From Toxorhynchites rutilus septentrionalis (taxonomy: Eukaryota > Arthropoda > Insecta > Diptera > Culicidae), in the NCBI RefSeq assembly GCF_029784135.1, contig NC_073745.1:59346784-59410783 (forward strand): a stretch of 64,000 bases of DNA. The letters are read 5' to 3'. Both the position numbers and the translations under genes were made by a program. The stretch's first letter is position 1; each line of letters opens with the position of its first letter. Below, piece after piece: positions 54,580-63,990 of the stretch. A model generated the notes under the pieces. That model saw nothing but the letters and a program-made list of their open reading frames with translations, did not search any database and had not been told where the DNA came from.

Positions 54580-55400
54580 GATTTAGTGGTAGGCGTCCTT
54601 AATTTCCACCTTTGAGAAACGTACAGCCCCGTTGATGCTACCTAGCAGCTCCGCGATGACTGGAAGAGGATGCTTCTCTCTTAAAAGCCAGGTTGGGTGA
54701 CACGCTTTATAATGCCTTGCTCCAGCAAAAACTGCAACTTTTCCACAATTAAGCCTTCCAGGGTTATTGGGGCCCGTCTATAAGGTTGCTGAACAGGCTG
54801 TACTATTGGATCAATAGGAATTTTCAACAGCATACCCTTCACTTTGGGAAACTCGTTTGGCGATTGATCGACGGCACCAAAATTGAATCCAATTTTCAAG
54901 ACTTACAGTTCACGAGTTGTCTCTTCACCTAGTAAACATTGTTTACCTCCGTCTACAACGTAGAACTTCGCCTTTGCTGTGTTCTCACCCGCTTCTATTT
55001 CTGCATTGAACATGCCCTTGACTTTCAGCGGTTCATTACTTGCATAAGCTTTGAGTATGCGATCTGGTTGCTTGAACAAATTATAAGCCTGAACATCGGC
55101 TCGTTCCAGCTGCTGCCATACGTGCACTGGAATTATATTTGCGTCGGCACTGGAATCTATGGTCATCGGAACTATGACCCCTCTTATGCGGAAATGAAAT
55201 ACGTTGCGTCCCATTGCATAAAAAATATTCGCATCTCCTTGGCAGTCCACGTAGTTCTCTGTTACCGTCCTGATACGTTTTACTGGAGGGGTTGTGCCAA
55301 TCTGCCCTCCCAATCTCATGAAACGATCTCTTGTAACGCTGCAAGGGTTTTTGATTTTGGGGTTGGTTGAATTTAGAACAAAACCTCGCATAATGACCAT
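54580..55400 (-). pseudogene. gypsy protease and front of RT
   Basis: The frame from 55400 down to 54903 encodes the protease with the active site TIDSSADANII, where the usual Asp-Ser/Thr-Gly is Asp-Ser-Ser, a change expected to cripple it. TAA at 54903-54905 interrupts, then the frame goes on as LKIGFNFGAV, PIDPIVQPVQQPYRR and LLEQGIIKRV. Past a frameshift, AVRFSKVEIKDAYH (first catalytic box, Asp changed to Glu) follows. Confidence 0.8.
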
Positions 55401-55561
55401 CTACTGCACTTTATTCCTCTTGCCGGACACCATTTGCTGGCCTTCAGATGCCCTGGATGTCCACAAGTGTGGCATGTCATGAGAACTCCACGGTTCATGA
55501 CTGGAGTACGCGATGGATATACAACGTGACCCCGACGCTGGTGTATCACCGATTGAACCAT
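55373..55561 (-). pseudogene. gypsy Gag zinc-knuckle fragment
   Basis: Contains CHTCGHPGHLKASKWC, a CX2CX4HX6C variant of the retroviral zinc knuckle, with the last spacing longer than normal. A frameshift follows before protease. The rest of Gag is not recognisable. Confidence 0.65.
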
Positions 55562-55761
55562 CCCATCTTCGTCGGCAGTGTTGTATCTGGATCTATCAAA
55601 TTAAAACACGTCTATTCCGATTCGTATCAAACACAAAAGAGACCTTTATTTATGATAATTCTCCCTGTGTTTCCTATGATCTGGCTCTATACATTCATGT
55701 CACTACTCTGTTCCTGATATGGTTTCACTCCGGGAGGGTGGGTTAAGTACTACTCTACAAT

Positions 55762-56180
55762 TAGAGGTGAGCAAAACGTTCAGCGATCATCCGTTCACTC
55801 AAGTGAACTAGTTTTTTGAGCAGTTCACTAACTCTTTCGTACAGTGGAGGGATATGTCAAAGCAAGTTTTGAAAAGTGTGGGATGTTATGTGGGACTGTT
55901 CCTTCCATTCATAAAATGCTGCTTGATACCACATAATCCTTTTTCCGAATTTTGTTAGAAATAACTTTGAGCCGTGGTTCATTTTTCTCAGCACAAACTA
56001 GCTTTGCTTTGCTTTTCTTACGATGTTTTGCCGAAAATGCTATAGTAAAACTGTACCAAAACGCGAACGTCTATCTCAAAATTATCGAGCACATTAATAT
56101 AAAAAATATTTCATATCAGCAAAACGAATATTTATTCACTGTTTAACAAGACTGTTTAAATCGTTTCGCTTCTCCAACTG
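55762..56180 (-). mobile_element. half copy of the hAT MITE at 47098-48123
   Basis: Starts TAGAGGTGAGCAAAAC, a drifted TIR, and continues in the inverse order of 48123 to about 47640 (shared GAACTAGTT, AAAATGCTG and CACATTAATAT-like words). The other end is missing. Confidence 0.6.
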
Positions 56181-56264
56181 TATTTTCCTGGTGAAGTAGA
56201 TTTTGTTTTTTGCGCGGGGTGTTTTCGAGGAGAAATGGATTCCTCTTTGAGCGTTAATAATTTT

Positions 56265-56690
56265 TTGACGTAGAACTACGTCTTTCATTAAGGGTGCAAA
56301 ATCAGAAAAACCGGTCACGTTTTTATGAAATAAAGTTAACGTTAATAACTATTTTTGCCGCGAACGGATTTTGGAGATTTACATACCAAACGAATCGGAA
56401 ATTTCTCAATCCTGTTTATGGTTTAAATTGATGAAATTTGGAAGCATTTCCATTTCATCATACATTTGTTGTGTTCATTTGTGTGCTTTCCCGAACAGAG
56501 CTGTTAATAACAAACAACGAAGAGGAAATCGTAAGATGTAAAGTCTCCGTGAACAAAAAAGGAAAAGAAAGGAAAAGAAGAAGAACGAAGGGGAATATTT
56601 GCCTAGAATATAAACAGTGGATCTCGCTGAGGAAAACTTTCATTCTTCGTGGGGAAATCGACTGAACAACATCGTTGCCGGCCGAGCTGG
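56265..56690 (+). mobile_element. HINE 5' segment (copy D)
   Basis: Begins TTGACGTAGAACTACGTC after T6 and agrees over about 390 bases with the inverse of 58800-59218. It carries TATAAA at 56609. The 3' end with its hairpin could not be found, so the copy is truncated or its rest is beyond recognition. Confidence 0.55.
56609..56645 (+). promoter_or_regulatory. core promoter in HINE copy D
   Basis: TATAAA at 56609-56614 and TTCATTC with its A at 56642 (33 bases after the TATA start) form an acceptable arthropod core promoter. The equivalent in copy C lies at 58842-58805 on the minus strand. Confidence 0.4.
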
Positions 56691-56721
56691 ACGGCGAAGG
56701 ATCGAATGCCTTTCTCAAGGC

Positions 56722-56797
56722 AATGGGGATGGAAGAGTAATATTATGGATAAAGTGGATAATGGGGATGGAAGAGTAATATTATGGATAAAGTAAAG
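56722..56797. repeat. 38-bp tandem duplication
   Basis: AATGGGGATGGAAGAGTAAT starts at 56722 and again at 56760, two almost identical units. Confidence 0.85.
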
Positions 56798-57694
56798 ATG
56801 ATCTTTTTGAAGGTTAGAGACGAATGAACTGAAGAAGTTTAAAGTCTCAAGCATGGAAGGAAGGCAAACTTTCAGTATCGTTCTGTATTCAAAGCAGTGA
56901 ATATCGCTTGTTCTTCCTTGTTTTGCGTCATCACATGTCTTTGTTTCGGATTGAGCTGTGGACGCGGCCGAATTACTCACTCGCTGATGTCTCTGGCATT
57001 GCAATCATTGCATCAAACTGACGCCATTGCATTAAGGTTCTGAGCTACACAATTGTGTGGGGAATCATCAACCTAGGCTATCGTCAGTTCACCAAGAAAA
57101 TAAATGTTGTGGAATTTTATCAGTGATTTGGTTTCGCATGACGGTAGGAAAACTCTCCACAAAGAATGACAGCTAAGCTTTCCGTGTGGTGTCAAGGAAA
57201 GAACTGTAGAGTGGTTGGAGAGTATCAATTTGGCTGATAGAAACAGTCCAGTTTATCATGCATTTTTGGAAAATTAATTATAAACACAAAATTTGAGGTT
57301 TCTTATTTACATTCAAAAGTTGATTCTGGGTTCCATTAATTTGATAGTTTTACCCACATGCGTAGGATTTTTTCATCAAATATGATCCTCTATCACCTCC
57401 TGAAATATTGTATAATTTATTATAACACTGGCTCAATTGTTTCAAGTTGACGACTAGTGATGCAATCTCATGCAAATGTAAACATTGATTCCTAGAAATT
57501 AATGTAATGAAAATACTTTGGAAAAATGATTTTACACGCAATTCTGCATGAAAAACTATACAGACATTATTATCATATACTGTTCTCGAGATATGACAAA
57601 ATGTATAGAAAATTATATTTGATGCAAAATCATTTACGCATTGAGACCGGTTCAGATTTCGATGAAGAAGATCCATGATATGAGAAAAAATTTT
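56798..57694. other. spacer or HINE interior, no gene
   Basis: Open frames of 108 and 133 codons on the minus strand show no domain. ACATGCGTAGGATTTTTTCATC near 57357 resembles short stretches at 38353 and 49391, so part is repeat-derived. Confidence 0.35.
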
Positions 57695-57770
57695 AGGAGG
57701 TTGTGTTCAAGATACGACCGCAATGTTGACGTAGAACAACGCTGTTATTTTATATAAATCGCTTATTTAT

Positions 57771-58046
57771 TCTTCTTCTTGAATGGCGTTAACGTTCCCT
57801 GTGAAACTTTTGCCGTCTCAACGTATACATTAACTAGCGTCATTTATCAATACATAGTTGAGATTTCTTATGCTAAATAACACGCCTTGAATGTATTCCG
57901 AGGGGCAAGCTCTAGAATACGCGTGACCACAGTGCAAGTCGGAAGAAATTTCTTTGACGAAAAACCCCCCGATCAGAACGGGAATCGAACCCGAACGCCA
58001 GGCATGATCATGTGAGACGCTAACCACTCGGCCACGGGTGCACTTG
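57771..58046 (-). mobile_element. tRNA-derived SINE with 11-bp TSD
   Basis: CGCTTATTTAT lies on both sides (57760-57770, 58047-58057). The minus-strand head has an A box TGGCCGAGTGGTTA and a B box GGTTCGATTCC, and reads like a Ser- or Leu-type tRNA (long variable region). The body follows and the tail is GAAGAAGAA. SINEs of this kind are moved by LINE enzymes. The perfect duplication suggests a young insertion. Confidence 0.88.
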
Positions 58047-58219
58047 CGCTTATTTATACCTTCGGATATTATTCTATAATGTTATGAAATTTTAGAAACA
58101 ACTGTTGCGTTGTTGTTGAAAGTTGCATTACTTTTTCATGCTCGAGAGAAGCGCAGCTGTCACCCTTAGTGGAGGAAGTTTTGCTACTGGCAAGCGAAAC
58201 CTAATCACATACAAAATTC

Positions 58220-58624
58220 TCAAATGCACCAACGAAACCCTTCTGATGGCGGAGAACAAACAATGTTAACTGCTTGGAAAAAGTCTGAATTATGCCATAC
58301 AGCTTGTACTCTGCCCATCGATGCGAATTCGCTGATGAGTTTGTCAAGAGCGGCCGCCTTCACCACCAGCGAGGGGAGCTTGATTTTGGTTGCTGCCTGG
58401 GTAACGGCGTTTACATTTTCGACCAACGCGCCGAAATTGCCTACTTCGCTGTAGTTCGATGCGGTGTCACACTCGCGAAGGTTCGGTTCAATGCGAGCGC
58501 TTTTCACTGCACCAACATCGCGTGCATCATTAAATGACGCTTGCCTCGAAATTTTATTGCCCCTGGCAATGCGTTCGTTTTTTGCAGGGCTCGAGCCTGC
58601 CTTCCTCTTCTTCGTGCTCATCAC
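58220..58624 (-). CDS. ORF1-like fragment carried by HINE copy C
   Basis: A 134-residue frame starting with the basic MMSTKKRKAGSSPAKNERIA and ending with a segment KIKLPSLVVKAAALDKLISE that faintly resembles the domain before the zinc knuckles in ORF1 proteins of non-LTR retrotransposons. It stops within the element. A core promoter lies 180-220 bases upstream in the same sense. The frame is free of stops, but I cannot identify the family. It could also be a captured host exon. Confidence 0.35.
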   Translation of the reverse strand: MMSTKKRKAGSSPAKNERIARGNKISRQASFNDARDVGAVKSARIEPNLRECDTASNYSEVGNFGALVENVNAVTQAATKIKLPSLVVKAAALDKLISEFASMGRVQAVWHNSDFFQAVNIVCSPPSEGFRWCI

Positions 58625-58804
58625 ACACTACGCGAAACGTCCAATTTACGACGCGAAAAGAAAAACACACGATACGAATAACGCGAAGAACGAACAGAAA
58701 ATCCAAACGACGATATCCAAGTTGGATTACCACTGGTGGGGTCCAATCTTAGATCGAAGCGCAGCGAAAGCAAAGTGAACTGGATTGCTCAACAGTCCGA
58801 TGCC

Positions 58805-58842
58805 GAATGAAAGTTTTCCTCAGCGAGATCCACTGTTTATAC
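58805..58842 (-). promoter_or_regulatory. core promoter in HINE copy C
   Basis: Minus-strand TATAAA (58842-58837) and TTTCATTC with its A at 58808, 34 bases downstream, repeat the arrangement seen in copy D. It points into the element towards the frame at 58624. Confidence 0.45.
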
Positions 58843-59289
58843 TCTAGACAAGTATTCCCCTTCATTCTTCTACTTTTCCTTCGTTCAAAGAGACTTGCAA
58901 TCCTACGATTTCCCCTCCGTTAGTCGTCGATAAGTTGCTCGTTATTGACATCTCTGTTCGGGAATGCACACAAATGGACAGAACAAATGTATGGGAAAAT
59001 GGAAACGCTTAAAGTTTTCATGAATTCAAACCATTTACAAACCAGGGGATTCTAATGTATAGCATAATAAACAAATCTCACGGAATTTTCGATTAGTTTA
59101 GTGTAAATCGTGAAAATCCGTTCGCGGCAAAAATAGTTATTAACGTTAACTTTATTTCATAAAAACGTGACCTGTTTTCTGATTTGGCACCCTTAATGAA
59201 AGACGTAGTTCTACGTCAAAATAGGTGAACGTTTGACTGGGCAGCACTCTCAGGCGGCTCAATCCGTTTATTGATAAAAACGGAGAGAA

Positions 59290-59357
59290 AGACAAGAGTG
59301 GACATTTTCTTACCCTCTACCCCCCCTAAAGTTGTCCACGTGTTATGTGGACAGCCC
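59290..59357. mobile_element. isolated end of the GGGGCTGTCCACATA element family
   Basis: The end CACGTGTTATGTGGACAGCC then CC matches the right TIR at 37820-37845. No partner end is in reach. Confidence 0.55.
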
Positions 59358-59402
59358 CTTTCCTGTTTTTACACCTTCCATAAAAACGTAGTCCTACGTC
59401 AA
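59358..59402 (-). mobile_element. HINE 5' terminal scrap
   Basis: Minus-strand TTGACGTAGGACTACGTTTT followed by GGTGTAAAAAC agrees with the first 45 bases of copy E at 1084. Confidence 0.5.
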
Positions 59403-60373
59403 AAAAATAGAACATATTACACTTGCACAGAAAGCATTGCACCGCCCTGATAGTTGATTCGATCCACTCATTTTTTGGTTCATTGCCAAACGTTCGCCTA
59501 TGTGTACATACGCACGTACACATAATAAACTCATACAATCCATTCGAGAATGAGAGAGGGGAAGTGGTGGCGGCTACGGGCGCCGGTGAAGGCGGTGATC
59601 AGAGTCGCCACAGGTCGTGTGACCGCCTTCTGCACCCATTCATCCATCCGCCGAATGATCCCACCAGCGTTTGCGTTTGTGTACAAACGATGCCAACGGC
59701 CACCGAACACAACTTACTGAGACTCAGACTAAAACCGATGATGATGATGGTGGTGATGGTTATGGCAATCATTGTCATGCTAATGATTGTGGCGGTGTGG
59801 TGTACGTGGCTTACCAAGGGAGGAGAGTACCCCAAGTTTTGTCGATTGACTGATTTGATGTCTCTCTCATTGCGGGGTGATGATGTTGACAATGATGAAT
59901 CTTTCAGTGATGGGGATGAGTGAGGGTGGATGGAAATGGAAAAATACTATGTGGAAAGGTAAATAACAAGCTAAACGCCATTTGTACATTATGTAAAAGA
60001 GGGCTTGCATATTTAAATATCGCTGGGAAGTACTGTTCGACAATAGGGGTAAAAAGATTCATAAATGCGGAGACGGAAAAAATATACTTAAACTTCTGAG
60101 GATTTCAATTCTTGAATCAACAAGTGAACAATAACATCGCGCTTTACACCTCCAACCGAACACAAGATTCATTTCACCCTGCTAGCGGAACAACGCGAGT
60201 GCACTTTTTCCCTGTTTGCCTTTTCTTCTGAGCATTTACTCATTTGGAGGAATACATGCCGGTTTTTTTCACCCTCTGCCACATAGGCAACTCGGTTACG
60301 ATTATTGTTATATATTTATATAATTTTTACTTTATTTTCCATACCAACGGATCATCGCGCGTTGCGCCTCGCG
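59403..60373. other. low-repeat block, no recognised gene
   Basis: No copies elsewhere in the window. A plus-strand frame at 59423-59923 (166 codons) has Met/Val-rich low-complexity sequence from GATGAT repeats and lacks a domain. The block contains CATCAT-type simple repeats around 59730-59790. Likely host single-copy DNA. Confidence 0.4.
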
Positions 60374-60408
60374 TATATACAGCGCGCAGCAGCGAGTGAA
60401 CGTCAGCC
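60374..60408 (+). promoter_or_regulatory. candidate host core promoter
   Basis: TATATA at 60374 and the initiator GTCAGCC with its A at 60405 give a 31-base spacing, the canonical value. The sequence around it is GC-rich (GCGCGCAGCAGCGAG), and an A-rich leader-like stretch without ATG follows up to 60443, typical of insect 5' leaders. No downstream coding exon can be seen in the window, so the gene would have to start with a non-coding or distant exon. Confidence 0.4.
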
Positions 60409-60802
60409 GAGCGGGGAAAATAAAACAAAAACGAAAAGATAAAATGCTAGCAGAAAAAAATGCGAAGTAAAAAAAATCAGCACGCGTATACAAATGCCGA
60501 GACGCGCAGAGGTACACAGTGCAAAGATAGCAGTGGGAAAAAGAGATAGCCGATGAACATCCGAGACTGCGAATTGAGTATATACAGTGGAGAACCCGGT
60601 GGCATAGGGTAGGCTACCTGTATTATTTTGTTGAGGGTTCGTCTGAGAAAAATACTTTTTATTGACTGAAAAAAGCTTCGTCGGAAACGATGAACTATTA
60701 ACACAAAATGTAACCAAAAACATAGTTTTTTGAAAAAAAATCCGGGGTCGTAGAGTCAGAGAAAAATTTCCCGACTCCGACCCCGACTCCACTCAATTAT
60801 TA
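60409..60802. other. leader-like A-rich stretch and simple repeat
   Basis: A-rich on the plus strand. CCGACTC repeats stand at 60770-60790, and CGACTC again at 63568, just outside the next element. No gene. Confidence 0.35.
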
Positions 60803-62403
60803 GTAGGGGAGGTGGGGGTAAAACGGATATGTTAAGAAGAACTTCAATTGCATCTTTGGACCCTCATGTTTCCCAAAACTTTGATGCAGTTTCTTGCAAT
60901 TCAACATATCTTCTCTCTACCTAATTGATCAAATGTTTTACAAAGAAGTGTTTTTCAATGTTTTTTACTGAAATTGAAACAGACCGAATATGCAACATTT
61001 TTTCGGTGCGGGTAAAATGGACATATCTGATCACGAACATCACTGCCACATACGCTTTCACATCACTTACACTTCACTTAATCTTTTTGTATCTACCATT
61101 ATTGTCACGGACAGTTACGTGTAAAAATAAACTCCGTGAAGTGAAAGTGTTCATTCCCGTTTATAAGAGACATGTCAATTGCATAATACCGGGCGTTTGA
61201 ACGTTATGTCGGTTGCATAATTTCGGACGTTTGAACGTTTTGTAGGTAAAATTAATACAGTGTATGCGATAATATTTCATTTAATTGAGCGCATGTTTTA
61301 GAATGACAAGTTTGCGATTATACTTCGATGATTCAATGCCAACTATTAGGATTCATCCCATGATTCATTTTCTTGGTGCGGCAGTTTGCTGAATCAAACG
61401 CTGGTTCAAAGATCAGGAGGAATATTTGGTTGCTCGTGAAAAATATAGTTGTTGAACTAATGGGATTGTAATTTTGTTTTCTCTTTCGATAAATTACTTT
61501 AAAGATATAACATGACTATTATGTTTAATAATCGATATCTCGCATACTCCTGTTCTTAGCTCTGTCTTACTCGTTTGAATAGTGAGAAGTATTTAGTATA
61601 GGTCAAGGTTAGAATAATTGTTTGAGAATTGTTTGTACAATTTTGATGAATAATAATATCTTCTATATCTCAGAACAAACCCGAATTAATCCACCTCACG
61701 ATCAGTATAATCTGAGCTAGCCACATATGGGATTCTCTTATCTGTTATCCTTCCCATTCTCGTGTAATTTGATATAAGGGACATGACGTTTGATTTAATT
61801 ATTTAAACAGAAGCTGGTCAGCTGCGTCGGACAGAAGCATAATCTTCATATAAAACATCTCAGGAGTTTCAAAGAATTTGCCAAAAGCAGAAAGTGATTC
61901 AGATGGTCTTTAGACGGATATCAAAATTATGGAGAAGGAACTAGAGAAGAATTTAAAAACAGTATCTTGTGAATACTTAGCAATGATAGACTATTTTTTT
62001 TCCTTGTTTAAAACTTATCACTTTTTTGATATTCTTTCATTCAAAGTATGTCTTCAAAACAATATCGTTGAGAATATCTATTACGTAAAAAACAAACGCC
62101 TTATTTGTTATAACTATTGTCCTCATTCGGATCTTGTCCACCATTTTCGAATGTTTGAATTACAAAAACGAGCTCTGCAATGTTGGAAAAACTATACAGT
62201 TATTATTTTATACTCAAAATATCAACAAATCAATATTACACAATCAATCATGATGATCGTTCTCTCTAGTAGGAGATTATTAATTATTGTTTCTCTCACA
62301 CTATTACAGCTTATTTGGGCCAGTGACCTATTTTCCCATTATATGGTGTTGCAACTCTCTATTGGTCTAATCCTAAAAGCAGAAACAAAAAAATTCTATT
62401 CAT

Positions 62404-62637
62404 TCAGGATAATCGGAAGTAGACCTTTCGCCATGTTTCAATGAGTCTACGGGAGCTAAATTTTAGTTCTTTATTATATTCCATAGCGCATTTACGGAAT
62501 CCAAATAAACAAAAAAACAAAAGTCTTCTGGATACGTCAGGACTTCGTTCTAAAAATGCCACCAGGCGGGTAAATTGCTTTTTGTTTATTTTTTCTTTCC
62601 TAAAAAGCAAGACAAGATTCAAAACGTTAGCAAACAA
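62404..62637 (-). CDS. possible Myb/SANT-like DNA-binding fragment
   Basis: A 77-residue frame with KKQFTRLVAFLERSPDV and, 40 residues on, LIETWRKVYFRL. The spacing and the W-R-K-V-Y block resemble the zeste-type Myb/SANT domain found in many insect TE-encoded proteins. It lies inside the 2.8-kb element. Similarity is weak, and the surrounding frames (plus-strand 61929-62444) could equally be accidental. Confidence 0.3.
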   Translation of the reverse strand: MFANVLNLVLLFRKEKINKKQFTRLVAFLERSPDVSRRLLFFCLFGFRKCAMEYNKELKFSSRRLIETWRKVYFRLS

Positions 62638-62779
62638 GCTAAATAAATACGAAATAAAACTTACTCCATTCCGCGTGACTAGCTTTCATCATCTAGAACA
62701 CAAGTGACAAATATACCTATTTTTCTCCGAGACGTGACAGTATCGTGATATTCATAATAACACCGAGTGGCAGCCGTAA

Positions 62780-62842
62780 TAACGTTGTATACAATTCACT
62801 TCGTTTTCACCGTGAAGTAACGTTCATGATCAGGCCCATAGT
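62780..62842. mobile_element. half of the 100-bp palindromic MITE
   Basis: CACTTCGTTTTCACCGTGAAG and the end TGATCAGGCCC match the right arm of 49101-49206. Confidence 0.6.
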
Positions 62843-63000
62843 GGGGGTAATATGTACAGGTTTGTAATGAACATATACATATGAAGTGTAGACGTTTATC
62901 GATCGCGAGAGGAATAATTTTATTCAACCAAGGTCTGAACTCATCACGAATGTCCGTTGAATGATGAAAAAATCTAATTAATCCACTTAGAAGAGATATC

Positions 63001-63435
63001 GTGCTTTTCAGCAGTACAAACGGACAAGAACCTCAACTATTTTGCTTGTGGTTCCAGTCAGCTTCTAAACAGTCCACATTTGGCGATTTAATTTCCATTT
63101 ATAGACGCAGGGCATTCCTTAGGAATAGATTAAACAGACTTTTCACAGTCCATCTCACTCCAACTGGCAACTGTCCGTTTTACCCCACCGGTACAATATT
63201 TTTTAATAATTTAAATTTTCCACTCAAAAATGAATTCACTCTCCGTACATACCTAATATCTCTTCTCTGTGAACTCACAAACCGAAATGTAACTATCAGC
63301 GAATTGAATTTTGATATTCAACCACTCAAAATGCTTAATATCGAAGCAGCTAAAATTACATCCACAAGCGGAATCATGTATGATTTTCGGTTTTTGTTTC
63401 CCTTTTCCACTTTTGATCAGTATTCATTGCCATAG
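63001..63435 (+). other. unassigned 144-codon open frame
   Basis: Free of stops, starting within the right half of the 2.8-kb element. No recognisable domain. It includes the element word CCGTTTTACCCCACCGG, so a protein-coding role is doubtful. Confidence 0.2.
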
Positions 63436-63570
63436 GGTGGCTTAGATATTATAGAATAACATGTAGAATTTGAATTTTTTGAAATTTGAATTTCAAAATG
63501 TAACTATACAAATCAACCACCTGTCCATATTACCTCCACTGTCCGTATTGCCCGCGGTTCCCCTACCGAC

Positions 63571-63890
63571 TCCGACTCCTGCCAAAAAAAGGAAATAATT
63601 CGAAACCAGGGTTTACATTAGAACGTTCAATTCACGATTTTCCCTGATTAGACAATTAGATTAGATAAAAATACACATCAAAGTTTGGAATTCTTTTTCC
63701 GAAAGAAAATATGTCACCCTTCTAAGCTTGAGTCGGCTGCGAGTAATCGACTTTTTACATTATTAATCTTTGAGGTAAGGAAAATGTTGATATATACTAG
63801 TGAAAAGAGTTTGGCTCTTTTAAACATATGTAACTGAGCCTTTTAAAATAAACGAATTTTAATGAAATATAGCATGCTCGTAAAAACAGA
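63571..63890. other. AT-rich spacer
   Basis: No gene, RNA or repeat recognised. Confidence 0.4.
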
Positions 63891-63990
63891 GGGCTTGATC
63901 ACTTCACGGTGAAAACGAAATGAAGTGCATATAACCTTGCATACAAATCATTTCGTTTTCAACGTGAAGTGACGTTCGTGGCCCAGAATT
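63891..63990. mobile_element. ~100-bp palindromic MITE
   Basis: AGGGCTTGATC with CACTTCACGGTGAAAACG on the left and its inverse on the right (CGTTTTCAACGTGAAGTG). One arm lacks about ten bases. Same family as 49101-49206. Confidence 0.7.

Larger units (their letters stand above)
51904..55610 (-). mobile_element. decayed Ty3/gypsy retrotransposon split by a mariner derivative
   Basis: Read on the minus strand it has, in order, a Gag zinc knuckle, protease, RT, RNase H and integrase. Many stops and indels break the frames. No LTR could be identified at either end, so the limits are those of detectable coding sequence. The mariner derivative at 52951-53681 lies between RNase H and integrase. 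The lineage differs from the element at 11570 (different zinc-knuckle spacing and RT box). Confidence 0.82.
57695..59218 (-). mobile_element. HINE / Helitron2-like element (copy C) with cargo
   Basis: On the minus strand it begins TTGACGTAGAACTACGTC (from 59218) and ends with GTTCTACGTCAAC (57725-57737), a hairpin with wobbles (57699-57719) and CCTCC before an A/T-rich target. The two subterminal repeats share the variant AGAAC. It carries a core promoter and an ORF1-like frame in the same sense, and a SINE inserted near its 3' end. Confidence 0.6.
60803..63565. mobile_element. unclassified 2.8-kb element with GTAGGGGA..ACGGA ends
   Basis: Left GTAGGGGAGGTGGGGGTAAA and inverse right GTAGGGGAACCGCGGGCAAT, each followed by ACGGA(T/C)A, look like TIRs. 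More GGTAAAA(T/C)GGACA words lie inside at 61012 and, inverted, at 63170. CGACTC words flank both sides. A minus-strand frame with a possible DNA-binding domain is inside. Confidence 0.4.

Noticed and set aside
58000..58046. Functional tRNA gene on the minus strand
   Set aside because: It is followed by a SINE body and tail and flanked by an 11-bp duplication, so it is the head of a SINE.
56265..59218. One foldback element with 400-bp TIRs
   Set aside because: The two arms are the 5' ends of two HINE copies in opposite orientation. The right one has its own 3' hairpin at 57699-57719, so two elements explain the inverted repeat better than one.
59423..59923. 166-codon open frame as a host gene
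   Set aside because: The middle is a translated GATGAT repeat, the rest lacks any domain, and competing frames exist on the other strand.
61929..62444. 171-codon open frame in the 2.8-kb element
   Set aside because: Very AT-rich with Phe/Tyr/Ile/Asn-rich composition; looks accidental.
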